Assembly: GCF_004402235.1 (NCBI RefSeq) | Contig: NZ_SOFS01000034.1 | Span: forward strand, 62,357-126,356 | Length of the DNA: 64,000 nt | Direction of reading: 5' to 3' | Origin: Cryobacterium glucosi | GTDB taxonomy: Bacteria; Actinomycetota; Actinomycetes; Actinomycetales; Microbacteriaceae | In this document: positions 18,308-28,496 of the stretch, in pieces | Position numbering within the stretch: position 1 is the stretch's first letter | How the letters are laid out: each line of letters starts with the position of its first letter | The notes under the pieces: model-generated | What the model was told of the DNA's origin: nothing | What the model saw: only the letters and a program-made list of their open reading frames with translations | Databases searched by the model: none | Program-made: the position numbers and the translations under genes

Positions 18308-20512
18308 TCAGCCGATCAGGCTGGGGCGCAGGTCGCGCAGGGTGCGGAAGTGCGTCATCCGGGTGACGCCGACCGCGGCCAGCACGAGGCCGCCGACGAC
18401 CCAGAGGAGCAGCACCCCGGCATCCGCCCAGGCCGTGGCCGGGTTGCCGCCGTACATCAACTGGCGGATGCCGTCGACCGCGTAACTCATCGGCACCACG
18501 TGGTGCAGCCAGGCGAGCGGCGCCGGCAGGGTCTGCCACGGGAAGGTCCCGCCGGCGGTGACGAGCTGGATCACCATGAGCACGAGGCCGACGAACTGGC
18601 CGACGCTGCCGAGCCACACGTTGAGCGCGAGGATGATCGCCGCGAACGCGAGGGCGGCGAGCCCCATCATCCCGTAGGTGCCGACCGGGTTGTGCACCTC
18701 GAAGTGCAGGATTCCGGCGAGGATGCCGAACAGCGCCGCCATCTGCACGAGGCCGAGGAGGCCGGGGGTGAGCCAGCCGGCGAGGGTGATCTTGAGCGGG
18801 GAGTGCAGGGCCGTGATCGCCCGGCGTGACACCGGTTTCACGATCAGGAACAGCGCGTAGATGCCGATCCAGCCGGCGAGGCTTGCGAAGAACGGGGCCA
18901 TGCCGGCGCCGTAGGTCCCGGCGGAGGTGACGGCAGCGGTCGTGAGCGACACCGGGTCGGCGATCGTCGAGCCCTGCAGGGTGCGGGTCTGGGCGTCCGA
19001 ATTCGGGATGCTCGTCACCCCGTTCGCGAGGCCGTCGCGCAGTACGCCCGCGCCGGACTGCAGGGTGACGAGCCCGCTGTTGAGGCTCGTCGCGCCGGTC
19101 GCAATGCTTTCGGCGCCGGTCGCCGCGGTACTCGCGCCGGTGGCGGCGGATGCTGCACCGTCGTTGACCGTTCCGGCCCCGGCCGCAAGCGTTGCGGCCC
19201 CTGTAGCGGCGTCGGTCGCGCCGCTCGCGACGTTGCTTGCACCGGCGGCCGTCTGCGCGGCGCCGGCGGCGAGGGTTGCCGCACCGGTTGCGGCGGCGGC
19301 GGCGCCGGCAGCGACGGTTGCCGCGCCGGTGGCGACGCCACCCGCACCCGCGTTGAGGGCCGTGAGCTTTCCGTCCTTCGTGATGAGGCCGTCGAGGCCG
19401 GCCTGGACTCCGGCTGCCTGCGCGCTGGCGGTCTTCATACCGGTAGTGACGGTTGTCAACTGGAGGAGCGCAGCGTCAACATCGGCGGTGCTGAGATTGG
19501 CCGACGTCAGCTGTGTCCTGATAGCGGTCAGACTCGATTCGAGAGCTGTCGTCGTCGTCGCGTTAAGTGTCGTGACTGCATCGCCAGTAGCCGCGGAAAG
19601 GGCAGGCACGCCCTTCTCAAGCAGCGCCTTGGTCCCTGCCGACACGGAGGCCGCTCCTGTGGAGAGCGGGACTGTCCCGTCGGCAAGCTTCTTCGTTCCG
19701 GCCGCGAGGTCTGCAGCGCCGCCGGAGACCTTCGTCGCCCCTGCAGACACCTGGCTGGCGCCGGTCGCGAGCGTCGCAGTCCCGGTGGCAAGGCTCGTTG
19801 CCCCGCTCGAGAGCTGGCTCGTTCCGGTCGCGAGCTGGCCGAGGCCGGAGGCGAGCACGCCCACGCCGCTGGAGAGCCGGGCGGCACCGGTTGCGAGGCT
19901 TGCGCTCCCGTCGGATGCGGTCGTCGCGCCATCCGTCAGCTTGGTCGCGCCGTCCGCGGCCGTGACGAGGCTCGAGCGCACGTCGGACAAGCCGATCAGG
20001 AGCCGGTCGGCCGCTTCCTCATTGACCTTCGAGACGATGGCCTCCCGGATCTTCGTCGCGGCCTGGCCGCCGATCGTCGAAGCGAGATAGCTGTTCGTGT
20101 CGTTCGTGGTGAGGGTGATCACCGACTTCCGCGGTGTCGACGTGGCCGAGGATGCGATGCCCTCGGAGAAGTCGGCCGGAATGGTCACGCTGAAGTCATA
20201 GCTCGCGTCGGCGACGCCGGCCGCGGCCGTGGCCGCGGAGACACGGTGCCATTGGAAGGCTCCGGCGTCGGTGAGCTGCGTTGCGATGTCGTCGCCGTAG
20301 TTGTGGCTCACATCGTCGATGACCGTCCCCGTGTCGGCGACGACGAGGGCGACCGGCACGCGGTCGAGACCCGCATACGGGTCCTGGTTGGCCCACAGGT
20401 ACAGGCCGCCGTAGAGCACGGGCACGAGCAGCAGGGCGGCGAGGGCGACCCGGGACATCACGGTTGCGGTCAGTCGCGCCAGTTCGGCGCGAATCATGGC
20501 GAAAACTTTCAC
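18308..20512 (-). CDS. YhgE/Pip-type membrane protein (ABC-2-like permease), left half of mirrored pair
   Basis: 734 aa. One N-terminal transmembrane helix (RVALAALLLVPVLYGGLYLW), a large extracytoplasmic domain, then about five helices at the C-terminus (from ~residue 545). The extracytoplasmic part begins with the conserved VPVALVVADTG and FSVTIPADFSEG segments of the YhgE/Pip family and continues into hundreds of residues of short Ala/Gly/Thr-rich repeats (ATGAATLAAGAA-like). The family includes the phage infection protein of Lactococcus and type VII secretion-linked membrane proteins. The GTG start overlaps the stop of the ATPase-like gene (GTGA), so the two are translationally coupled. 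Probable envelope transporter of unknown cargo. Confidence 0.8.
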   Translation of the reverse strand: MKVFAMIRAELARLTATVMSRVALAALLLVPVLYGGLYLWANQDPYAGLDRVPVALVVADTGTVIDDVSHNYGDDIATQLTDAGAFQWHRVSAATAAAGVADASYDFSVTIPADFSEGIASSATSTPRKSVITLTTNDTNSYLASTIGGQAATKIREAIVSKVNEEAADRLLIGLSDVRSSLVTAADGATKLTDGATTASDGSASLATGAARLSSGVGVLASGLGQLATGTSQLSSGATSLATGTATLATGASQVSAGATKVSGGAADLAAGTKKLADGTVPLSTGAASVSAGTKALLEKGVPALSAATGDAVTTLNATTTTALESSLTAIRTQLTSANLSTADVDAALLQLTTVTTGMKTASAQAAGVQAGLDGLITKDGKLTALNAGAGGVATGAATVAAGAAAAATGAATLAAGAAQTAAGASNVASGATDAATGAATLAAGAGTVNDGAASAATGASTAATGAESIATGATSLNSGLVTLQSGAGVLRDGLANGVTSIPNSDAQTRTLQGSTIADPVSLTTAAVTSAGTYGAGMAPFFASLAGWIGIYALFLIVKPVSRRAITALHSPLKITLAGWLTPGLLGLVQMAALFGILAGILHFEVHNPVGTYGMMGLAALAFAAIILALNVWLGSVGQFVGLVLMVIQLVTAGGTFPWQTLPAPLAWLHHVVPMSYAVDGIRQLMYGGNPATAWADAGVLLLWVVGGLVLAAVGVTRMTHFRTLRDLRPSLIG

Positions 20513-21177
20513 AGGACATCGGCTCCGGGGATGGTGACGGGGAAGCGGGTGAGTCCGGCGGGCAGCATGCCGTCCGGCTCCAGGTTGGCGAGCTCGAGGT
20601 CAGCGATGGCGTGCGCCGAGGCGTCGCCGGCGATGACGAGCACCGCATAGCCACGCGCCGCCAGTCCACCGGCGATGTCCCACCAGCCGAGCGGATCGCC
20701 GCCGTGGCGGTCGGGAGAGGTGAGCACAAGCCCCAGCACGCCGTCGCGCAGCACGGCCAGTTCGGTCAACAATCGGATGCGGTCGTCGGGCGCGAGGTCG
20801 CCCATGTCGCTCCGCGCCCGGTCGGCGAGGCCGAGCCCGGCGAGCAGGTGCTGGGTGGACTTGCGACGGAGGCCGGCGAACATGAGCTCTTCGGCGACGA
20901 CGTCTTCGACCATGACGTCCGCGGCGGGCTCCGAGACGCCGAGGGCGTCGACGAGAGCGATCTGGCGACGCAGTGCGGCGTAGTCGGTGTGACCGTCGAT
21001 CGTGACGGTCCCGCTGTCCGGGCGCATCCGGCCGGAGGCGATGAGGCCGAGGACCGTGGGACGGCGTTCGGTCTCGGCCCGGGCGAAGGCGACGGCGCCA
21101 CTGCTGAATTCCAGGGTCGTCGACGGAAGGGCAGAGTCTCTCGGGCCCTTGGTGACGGACGAGAGGTTAACGCGCAT
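20509..21177 (-). CDS. Degenerate ABC-transporter ATPase-like protein (no P-loop)
   Basis: 222 aa. By eye it aligns with ABC ATPases: the place of the Walker A loop (after FSSGAVAF) reads ARAETERRPTVLGLIASG, followed by the typical RMRPDSGTVTIDG. The Gly-rich loop and its Lys are missing. The signature region reads LAPDDRIRLLTELAVLRD, and Walker B (GVLGLVLTSPDRHG) has Thr-Ser where Asp-Glu are required. It should not hydrolyse ATP. The start at 21177 has GGAGG upstream. It is coupled to the YhgE/Pip gene and transcribed away from a second, better-preserved ATPase gene; a structural or regulatory partner role is inferred. Confidence 0.7.
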   Translation of the reverse strand: MRVNLSSVTKGPRDSALPSTTLEFSSGAVAFARAETERRPTVLGLIASGRMRPDSGTVTIDGHTDYAALRRQIALVDALGVSEPAADVMVEDVVAEELMFAGLRRKSTQHLLAGLGLADRARSDMGDLAPDDRIRLLTELAVLRDGVLGLVLTSPDRHGGDPLGWWDIAGGLAARGYAVLVIAGDASAHAIADLELANLEPDGMLPAGLTRFPVTIPGADVL

Positions 21178-21296
21178 GCGAGCGCCTCCGGAGGTGAGAG
21201 GAAACCCATACGACGTCGGCACGGGTTCCGGGGGGAAGGAATAGGCATCGCGGCGCTGGGACTGAGGCCACTCTAATTCACCAGCACGAGATTTTT

Positions 21297-21310
21297 ACTG
21301 ACTAGTCAGT
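21297..21310. promoter_or_regulatory. TetR-type operator 1 (left promoter)
   Basis: Perfect 14-bp palindrome ACTGACTAGTCAGT in the divergent region between the two ATPase-like genes. The likely ligand is the TetR protein encoded at 24,284, at the far end of the right operon. Confidence 0.7.
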
Positions 21311-21363
21311 TCTGGTCAGACGCGGGGTCGTCGGGTGATCGAGGTGGACGAAGCCGGACCTGC

Positions 21364-21403
21364 TTGCGCGGGGCGTTCGACGGATCTATACTGACTAGTC
21401 GGT
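21364..21403 (+). promoter_or_regulatory. Promoter of the right Pip operon with TetR-type operator 2
   Basis: TTGCGC (21364-21369), 17-nt spacer, TATACT (21387-21392). The palindrome ACTGACTAGTCGGT (21390-21403, one mismatch from operator 1) overlaps the -10 box and transcription start, an arrangement that gives repression. Confidence 0.65.
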
Positions 21404-21434
21404 ACAAAACGAGTACCGCCACGAAAGGAACGAC

Positions 21435-22112
21435 GTGCAGGCGACACTGGTAGCGGACGAACTGACTGTCAGTTACAAACGAGGCCTGGTCTACGGGCCG
21501 ATCAGCTTCAGCGCCGATGACGGCCTCACGGTCATCTGCGGCCCGGCCGGCAGTGGGCGCACGAGCCTGCTCCTCACCCTCGCCGGGCGGATGCGGCCAA
21601 CCTCCGGAACCTTGTCGGTGCTCGGCGAAGACCTTCCCCGCCGCGCCCGCCGGGTCCAGCGCCGCACCGGCGTGTCCGGGTTCCACGGCATCGACTCCCT
21701 CGAAGAGTCGGTCACCGTCGGGGCGGCCATCCGCGAGCGCCACGCCTGGCTCGCCCCCTGGTGGTCCTTCATCCGGGCGGTCGACGACGCCGAGGTCGTC
21801 CGCGTCTGCGCGCCGGTCTTCGGCGATATCCCGGTTCCGGCCGCGAGCACGATGATCTGGGACCTCGACGAGGTCGAGATGGTGCTCCTCCGCGCGTCGC
21901 TGGCCATGATGAGTCGGCCCAGCGTGCTGTTCTTCGACCAGGTCGAGCAGGTGCACTCCCCGGAGGCACGCCGCCTGCTCTGGGCCCGGCTCGGCGCGAT
22001 CGTCGCAGCCGGCACTCCCGTGATCGCCTCGGCCATCGCACCGGACTACGAAATGTGGGCGGAACTCGGACTCGAACCGACCGTCCAGTACATGAACCAG
22101 GAGATTCGCTAG
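21435..22112 (+). CDS. ABC ATPase-like protein with non-canonical Walker motifs
   Basis: 225 aa, clearly ABC-type in order: FSADDGLTVICGPAGSGRTSLLLTLAGRM (shown in pieces: Walker A is GPAGSGRTS), a Q-loop region, and SVLFFDQVEQ as Walker B. Two key residues differ. The invariant Walker A Lys is Arg (SGRTS), and the catalytic Glu after the Walker B Asp is Gln (FFDQ), the same change used experimentally to block hydrolysis. The LSGGQ signature reads WDLDEVEMV. ATP binding may survive while hydrolysis is doubtful. GTG start with AAAGGA 6 nt upstream; the stop abuts the next ATG. Partner of the adjacent YhgE/Pip protein. Confidence 0.8.
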   Translation: MQATLVADELTVSYKRGLVYGPISFSADDGLTVICGPAGSGRTSLLLTLAGRMRPTSGTLSVLGEDLPRRARRVQRRTGVSGFHGIDSLEESVTVGAAIRERHAWLAPWWSFIRAVDDAEVVRVCAPVFGDIPVPAASTMIWDLDEVEMVLLRASLAMMSRPSVLFFDQVEQVHSPEARRLLWARLGAIVAAGTPVIASAIAPDYEMWAELGLEPTVQYMNQEIR

Positions 22113-24245
22113 ATGTTCGCCTTCCTATCCACGGGCACCGAACTGCGCCGATTCGGCAAGGGCACCCTGCCCAAGATCGCGCTCGTCGTGTTGATGTTCA
22201 TTCCCCTGATCTACGGCGCCCTCTACCTGTGGGCCTTCTGGGCGCCGGACAAGGAACTCAGCAAGCTCCCGGTCGCCCTCGTCAACTCCGACACGGGCGC
22301 CGTCCGTGACGGCACGGACGTGACCGCGGGCAACGACCTCGTCGGCAAGCTCCTCGACGGTCACGACCTGGGCTGGGTCGAAACCAGCGCGGCCGACGCC
22401 GCCACCGGGGTGACCGACGGCGACTACTACTTCTCCGTCACCATCCCCGCAGACTTCTCCACGGATGCGATCTCCGCAGGCACAGACACCCCGACCGCTG
22501 CCGAGGTGCTCGTCGACTACAACGACAGCAACAGTTTCCTCGCCTCCACCCTCGGCAAGCAGGCCATGATCCAGCTGCGGGACGCCGTGTCCCTGAACAT
22601 CGGGGACCAGACCGTCAACACGATGCTCGTGGCCGTGAACAAGGCCGGTGACGGCATCCGCACCGCCGCGGCCGGTGCCGGAACGCTCGCAGACGGCCTC
22701 AGCACGGCCGAATCCGGCACAGGCACTCTCGTCGCCGGGCTGAACGACCTCTCCGCCGGCGCGTCCACCCTTGACGACGGCGCGGCACAGGTGGCCGACG
22801 GATCGTCGACGCTGGCCGCGGGGATAGGCACGCTGTCCTCGGGCGCGGCAACGCTCTCCTCTTCCTCGCTGAAGCTCTCCGACGGCGCGTCGACTGTCGC
22901 CGCGGGGACCCAGAAGGTGTCCGATGGACTCGCCTCGGCGGCCACGGGGGCAGCCACCCTCTCGGACTCCTCAGACCAGCTCGCCGCGGGGGCGACCTTG
23001 ATCGCGACGGGAACCGGACAGCTCGCAACCGGGACGAAGGACCTCGACGACGGCCTCGCGAAACTGGAGGCGGCCATGGCCGCTGCCCCGGCCGGCACGC
23101 CGGCATCCGCGTTCCTGCCGACCGTGACGAAGCTCGCGACCGGAGCCGACACCCTCAACACGAAGACGCAGGGCGCTGCCACCCAGGTTTCGGGATACGC
23201 GACGCTGAGCGGAAACTTCGCCACCGGCATGGGGACGCTCTCCGACGCGCTGACCGCAGGCGCCCCCGGGGCCGCCCAGGTGGCAGCCGGATCGGCGCAG
23301 GTGGCCTCCGGATCGGCGGCCCTCGCCTCCGGAGCAGGCCAGCTGGCCACCGGCGCGGCCACCGCCGCGACCGGGTCGGCCACGCTCGCCACCGGTGCGG
23401 ACAGCCTCGCCGCCGGAACCGGCACCCTCGTCGACGGCAGCAGCCAGCTCGTCGCGGGCGGCACCGCCCTGCAGTCCGGCACCGTGCAACTCGCCGACGG
23501 CAGCCACACCCTGGCCGATGCCCTCGCGACCGGAGCCGCGGACGCACCCAGCCTCACCGACGCGCAGATCTCCGAGAAGGCCGCGGTGATCGCGAACCCC
23601 GTCGACCTCAATCAACGGTGGGAGAACGCCTCGGACAGCTTCGGCGAGGGCTTCGCGCCCTTCTTCCTCGCCCTGGCCACCTTCGTCGGTGCACTCATCA
23701 CCTGGCTCATCCTGCGTGCCCTGCCGACCCGCGCGCTCGCCAGCGCCGCCTCGGGCCTGCGTGCCACGATGACCGGTTTCCTGCCGGCCATGGCGATCGG
23801 GTTGAGCCAGGTCATCATCATGGTCCTGGTGCTCGTCTACGGCATCGGGCTGACCCCGGCGCACTGGCTGGGCATGTCCGCGTTCATCTACCTCACAACG
23901 CTCGCGTTCCTGGCGCTGCAGCAGATGTTCATCATCCTGTTCGGCACGGCGGCAGGCCGCGTGATCAGCCTGGTGCTGCTCATGCTGCAGCTCAGCTCCT
24001 CCGGCGGGACCTATCCCGTCGAGACCACGCCGGAGTTCTTCCAGATCCTGCACCCGTGGATGCCCGCTTCCTACGTCGTCACCGGGCTGCGGCAGCTCAT
24101 CACGGGCGGGATCGACTCTAGACTGTGGCTTTCCGTGCTCGTTCTCGTAGGCATCCTGGTCGGCTCGATCGCGATCAGCGCCTGGAGCGCGTCTCGGCAG
24201 CGGATGTGGACGATCACCCGGCTGCACCCGGAACTGACCATCTAG
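22113..24245 (+). CDS. YhgE/Pip-type membrane protein (ABC-2-like permease), right half of mirrored pair
   Basis: 710 aa, same architecture as the left protein: an N-terminal helix (IALVVLMFIPLIYGALYLW), a conserved VALVNSDTGA and FSVTIPADFSTD head, a long Ala/Gly/Ser/Thr repeat domain (LSSGAATLSSSSLKLSDG-like, DG and AG every ~7 residues, possibly an extended coiled rod), and about six C-terminal helices ending in a short cytoplasmic tail. Start and stop are tightly packed with the ATPase-like gene. The two Pip proteins are similar but not identical, so they may form a heterodimeric permease or two parallel ones. Cargo unknown; drug, lipid or protein export are candidates. Confidence 0.8.
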   Translation: MFAFLSTGTELRRFGKGTLPKIALVVLMFIPLIYGALYLWAFWAPDKELSKLPVALVNSDTGAVRDGTDVTAGNDLVGKLLDGHDLGWVETSAADAATGVTDGDYYFSVTIPADFSTDAISAGTDTPTAAEVLVDYNDSNSFLASTLGKQAMIQLRDAVSLNIGDQTVNTMLVAVNKAGDGIRTAAAGAGTLADGLSTAESGTGTLVAGLNDLSAGASTLDDGAAQVADGSSTLAAGIGTLSSGAATLSSSSLKLSDGASTVAAGTQKVSDGLASAATGAATLSDSSDQLAAGATLIATGTGQLATGTKDLDDGLAKLEAAMAAAPAGTPASAFLPTVTKLATGADTLNTKTQGAATQVSGYATLSGNFATGMGTLSDALTAGAPGAAQVAAGSAQVASGSAALASGAGQLATGAATAATGSATLATGADSLAAGTGTLVDGSSQLVAGGTALQSGTVQLADGSHTLADALATGAADAPSLTDAQISEKAAVIANPVDLNQRWENASDSFGEGFAPFFLALATFVGALITWLILRALPTRALASAASGLRATMTGFLPAMAIGLSQVIIMVLVLVYGIGLTPAHWLGMSAFIYLTTLAFLALQQMFIILFGTAAGRVISLVLLMLQLSSSGGTYPVETTPEFFQILHPWMPASYVVTGLRQLITGGIDSRLWLSVLVLVGILVGSIAISAWSASRQRMWTITRLHPELTI

Positions 24246-24283
24246 GGTTGCGACCCGAACCGAGTGCGACGAAGGGACCGACT

Positions 24284-24856
24284 ATGCCACGTGCGACGGG
24301 AACAAAACGGGCGATCCTGGACGCCGCGCTGGAGCTGGCCGCCACCCGCGGGATCACCGGCACCACGATGGACGACGTTGCCGAGCTCGCGCACGTGGCC
24401 AAGGGCAGCCTGTACTACAACTTCAGCTCGAAGGACAAGCTCTTCGAGGCGCTGCTGGAGGAGGGGGTCGGCTCGCTCTCCGACTCCCTCCGGGCGGCGC
24501 GTGACGGGCTGCACGGGCGGGAGGCGCTCGTCGCGCTGATCGCGGTGCTCCTCGACCTGATCGAGTCGAACGCGGGACTCGCCAAGCTCATGGCGGCCGA
24601 GATCTTCCGCACCGACCGGGCCTGGCAGAAGACCCTCTTCGCCCTGCGGCACGAGGCCCTCGCCGTCTTCGCCGAGGCGATCGCCGAGGCCCGTCCGGCC
24701 ACGGCGGCAGCGGGAACGAGCGGGTTGATGGCGTCGAGCGTCTTCGGTGCCGTGCTCATGGCAGGCCTCGAATGGCTGGTGTTCGATCCCGACCGCGACC
24801 GCGACGAGGTCTCCGGGGCCATCCTCGAGTCGCTCTCGGGCGGCCTGCTCGCCTGA
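24284..24856 (+). CDS. TetR-family repressor of the Pip transporter module
   Basis: 190 aa. N-terminal TetR helix-turn-helix (residues ~5-50: ILDAALELAATRGITGTTMDDVAE, then HVAKGSLYYNFSSKDKLFEALL), followed by an all-helical ligand domain. The ATG has AAGGGA 8 nt upstream and lies 38 nt after the Pip gene, so it probably belongs to the same transcript. The paired ACTGACTAGTC palindromes in the divergent promoter are its most likely targets, giving autoregulated control of both arms. The inducer is unknown. Confidence 0.85.
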   Translation: MPRATGTKRAILDAALELAATRGITGTTMDDVAELAHVAKGSLYYNFSSKDKLFEALLEEGVGSLSDSLRAARDGLHGREALVALIAVLLDLIESNAGLAKLMAAEIFRTDRAWQKTLFALRHEALAVFAEAIAEARPATAAAGTSGLMASSVFGAVLMAGLEWLVFDPDRDRDEVSGAILESLSGGLLA

Positions 24857-24983
24857 TCCCGCACCCGGTCGCACTCCGGGTCGCACTCCCGGCCGCGGCG
24901 ACGCGATGGCGAAACCGGGACATTTCCGGGCATCAGCCCGGGGGTGGCGGCAGGTTCCGTGGGGCTCAGAGTGCTCACCGCGT

Positions 24984-24994
24984 TAGGATCGAGT

Positions 24995-24995
<1 letters not shown>
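24984..24995 (+). promoter_or_regulatory. Leaderless promoter of the DUF3151-purA operon
   Basis: TAGGAT (24984-24989), 5 nt, GTG. No ribosome-binding site is present. Confidence 0.5.
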
Positions 24996-26775
<1,780 letters not shown>

Positions 26776-26813
26776 GAGCTGAGCTGAGCCGGGCCGCAAG
26801 GGTCTGAACCGAG

Positions 26814-26844
26814 AAGAGCGGATGCGCGGGGCGCATCCGCTCTT
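26814..26844 (+). terminator. purA terminator
   Basis: Perfect 14-bp stem AAGAGCGGATGCGC / GCGCATCCGCTCTT with a GGG loop, 38 nt after the purA stop, followed by TGTCGTCTCTTGTCGTC rather than a pure U-run. The rest of the 198-nt gap up to the next gene holds only that gene's promoter. Confidence 0.75.
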
Positions 26845-26961
26845 GTCGTCTCTTGTCGTCTCACGCCGTCGCGCGTCGCTTCGAACGAGCGGATGCTGCC
26901 ATTCACCGGCGGGTTCCAGACGTTGCGCTCAGAGAGGCCCGACGCCGACGGCCGCACACGT

Positions 26962-26974
26962 TACAGTCGGCAGG
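26962..26974 (+). promoter_or_regulatory. Leaderless promoter of the EamA transporter
   Basis: TACAGT (26962-26967), 6 nt, GTG. It is the same hexamer and spacing as at pyrE. Confidence 0.55.
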
Positions 26975-27960
26975 TGACCGATAGCACCGCCCCGCGCGAC
27001 GCCCCCACTTCTGCAGTACCCGCTCCCGCCGAGCCTGCTCGTCGCGCCGTCGTCGCGCTGCAGTTCCTCGGCATGGGCGTCGTCTGGGGCTCGAGCTTCC
27101 TGTTCATGAAGGTCGCCCTCGCCGGAGTGAGCTTCGGGCAGGTCGCCTGGTCGCGCCTCGTGCTCGGCGGCCTCACCCTCGGCCTGATCGTGCTCATCAC
27201 CCGGCCCCGGGTGAACAACGGCCCCGTGTTGCCGCGCGAAGCGGCCGTGTGGCTGCACTTCCTCGTGATCGCGGTGAGCGGATGCGTCGTGCCGCATCTC
27301 CTCTTCGCGTGGGCCGAGCAGTACGTGTCCTCGAGCCTCGCGAGCATCTACAACGCCGTGACACCGATCATGACGGCCCTGATGGCGACCCTCGCCTTCC
27401 GCGTCGAACGGCTCGGGCGCGGGCAGGTGCTCGGGGTGGTCGTCGGCATCGCCGGCGTGCTCGTGATCATCGGGCCGTGGCGCTACGCGGCGCTCACCGG
27501 GGACCTCTGGGGCCAGCTCGCCTGCCTCGGCGCGGCGGTGTGTTACGGCTTCACGTTCGGGTACACCCGCCGGTTCCTGAGCGGGCGGCCGATCGCGGGG
27601 GCGACGTTCGCGTTCCTCAACATCGGGCTCGGCGGGGCGATCATGCTTCTGCTCACGCCGGTGCTGGCCTGGCACCCGGTGTCGCTCAACCCGGCGATCG
27701 TCCTGAGCCTGCTCACTCTCGGCGCCCTCGGCACCGGGCTCGCCTACATCTGGAACATCAACGTGCTCCGCGCCTGGGGCCCGACGAACGCGTCGACGGT
27801 GACGTACGTGACGCCCGTCGTCGGCGTCGTGCTCGGGGTGCTGCTGCTCGGCGAGACGCTGTCCTGGAACGAGCCGTTGGGCGCGCTCCTCGTGCTGCTC
27901 GGCATCCTGCTCGCGCAGAAGCGCATCCGCTTGCCCCTGCCTCGCCGCGCCCTCGCCTAG
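26974..27960 (+). CDS. EamA/DMT-superfamily metabolite exporter
   Basis: Inner-membrane permease of 328 aa with ten hydrophobic helices in two five-helix EamA halves. The opening helix has the family's LGMGVVWGSSFLFMKVAL pattern, with GSSF at its centre, and the second half contains AAVCYGFTFGYTRRF and ends in a Lys/Arg-rich tail (AQKRIRLPLPRR). I start at GTG 26974 from the -10 geometry; longer frames upstream lack similarity. The substrate (amino acid, drug, nucleoside) cannot be told. Confidence 0.85.
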   Translation: MTDSTAPRDAPTSAVPAPAEPARRAVVALQFLGMGVVWGSSFLFMKVALAGVSFGQVAWSRLVLGGLTLGLIVLITRPRVNNGPVLPREAAVWLHFLVIAVSGCVVPHLLFAWAEQYVSSSLASIYNAVTPIMTALMATLAFRVERLGRGQVLGVVVGIAGVLVIIGPWRYAALTGDLWGQLACLGAAVCYGFTFGYTRRFLSGRPIAGATFAFLNIGLGGAIMLLLTPVLAWHPVSLNPAIVLSLLTLGALGTGLAYIWNINVLRAWGPTNASTVTYVTPVVGVVLGVLLLGETLSWNEPLGALLVLLGILLAQKRIRLPLPRRALA

Positions 27961-27977
27961 CCGCGTGACCACTGCCC

Positions 27978-28036
27978 GCGAAAGCGGGTGAATCGTCGGT
28001 CTGCGTCAGCCATAACGACGATTCACCCGCTTTCGC
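27978..28036. repeat. Intergenic hairpin, family A, copy 2
   Basis: Perfect 21-bp inverted repeat (27978-27998 with 28016-28036, 17-nt loop), 17 nt after the EamA stop codon and directly before the chorismate mutase promoter. Confidence 0.9.
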
Positions 28037-28052
28037 GCCGGGGTGCGCACGG

Positions 28053-28065
28053 TATCGTTCAGTCA
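28053..28065 (+). promoter_or_regulatory. Leaderless promoter of chorismate mutase
   Basis: TATCGT (28053-28058), 6 nt, ATG. Confidence 0.5.
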
Positions 28066-28496
28066 TGGCCGAACACGAGGAATTGCCCGCCGGTGCGGGG
28101 CGGGATGCGATCGACGAATTGAACGGCATCCGCCAGAGCATCGACAACATCGATGCCGCCCTTATCCACATGCTCGCTGAGCGCTTCAAGTTCACCCAGC
28201 AGGTCGGACGACTCAAGGCCAGGCACGGTCTCCCCGCCGCAGACCCCGCGCGGGAGCTGCAACAGATCCAGCGGCTGCGCGCGCTCGCCGAGGAGGCCAG
28301 GCTCGACCCCGGTTTCGCCGAGAAGTTCCTCAACTTCATCGTCGCCGAGGTCATCCACCATCACGTGGCGATCGCGGGCGGCCAGCCGGGCGTAGGAGAC
28401 GGGCAGGCACCCGGCGCTGCCATCGGGGTCATGCCCGATTCGGCGATCGGTGCACCGGCGCCTGCGACTGCGGAACCCGCAGGCCCGGCGTCGTGA
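28065..28496 (+). CDS. Chorismate mutase, AroQ class
   Basis: Small all-helical enzyme (143 aa) rearranging chorismate to prephenate for phenylalanine and tyrosine synthesis. The AroQ pattern is clear: ELNGIRQSIDNIDAALIHML (~residues 18-37) with its first catalytic Arg, then AERFKFTQQVGRLKARHGLP with the second Arg/Lys, and the terminal helix IVAEVIHHH. A ~40-residue Ala/Pro-rich tail after residue ~105 is extra to the family. It overlaps the following SDR gene by 4 nt (GTGA). No secretion signal, so it is the cytoplasmic type. Confidence 0.88.
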   Translation: MAEHEELPAGAGRDAIDELNGIRQSIDNIDAALIHMLAERFKFTQQVGRLKARHGLPAADPARELQQIQRLRALAEEARLDPGFAEKFLNFIVAEVIHHHVAIAGGQPGVGDGQAPGAAIGVMPDSAIGAPAPATAEPAGPAS

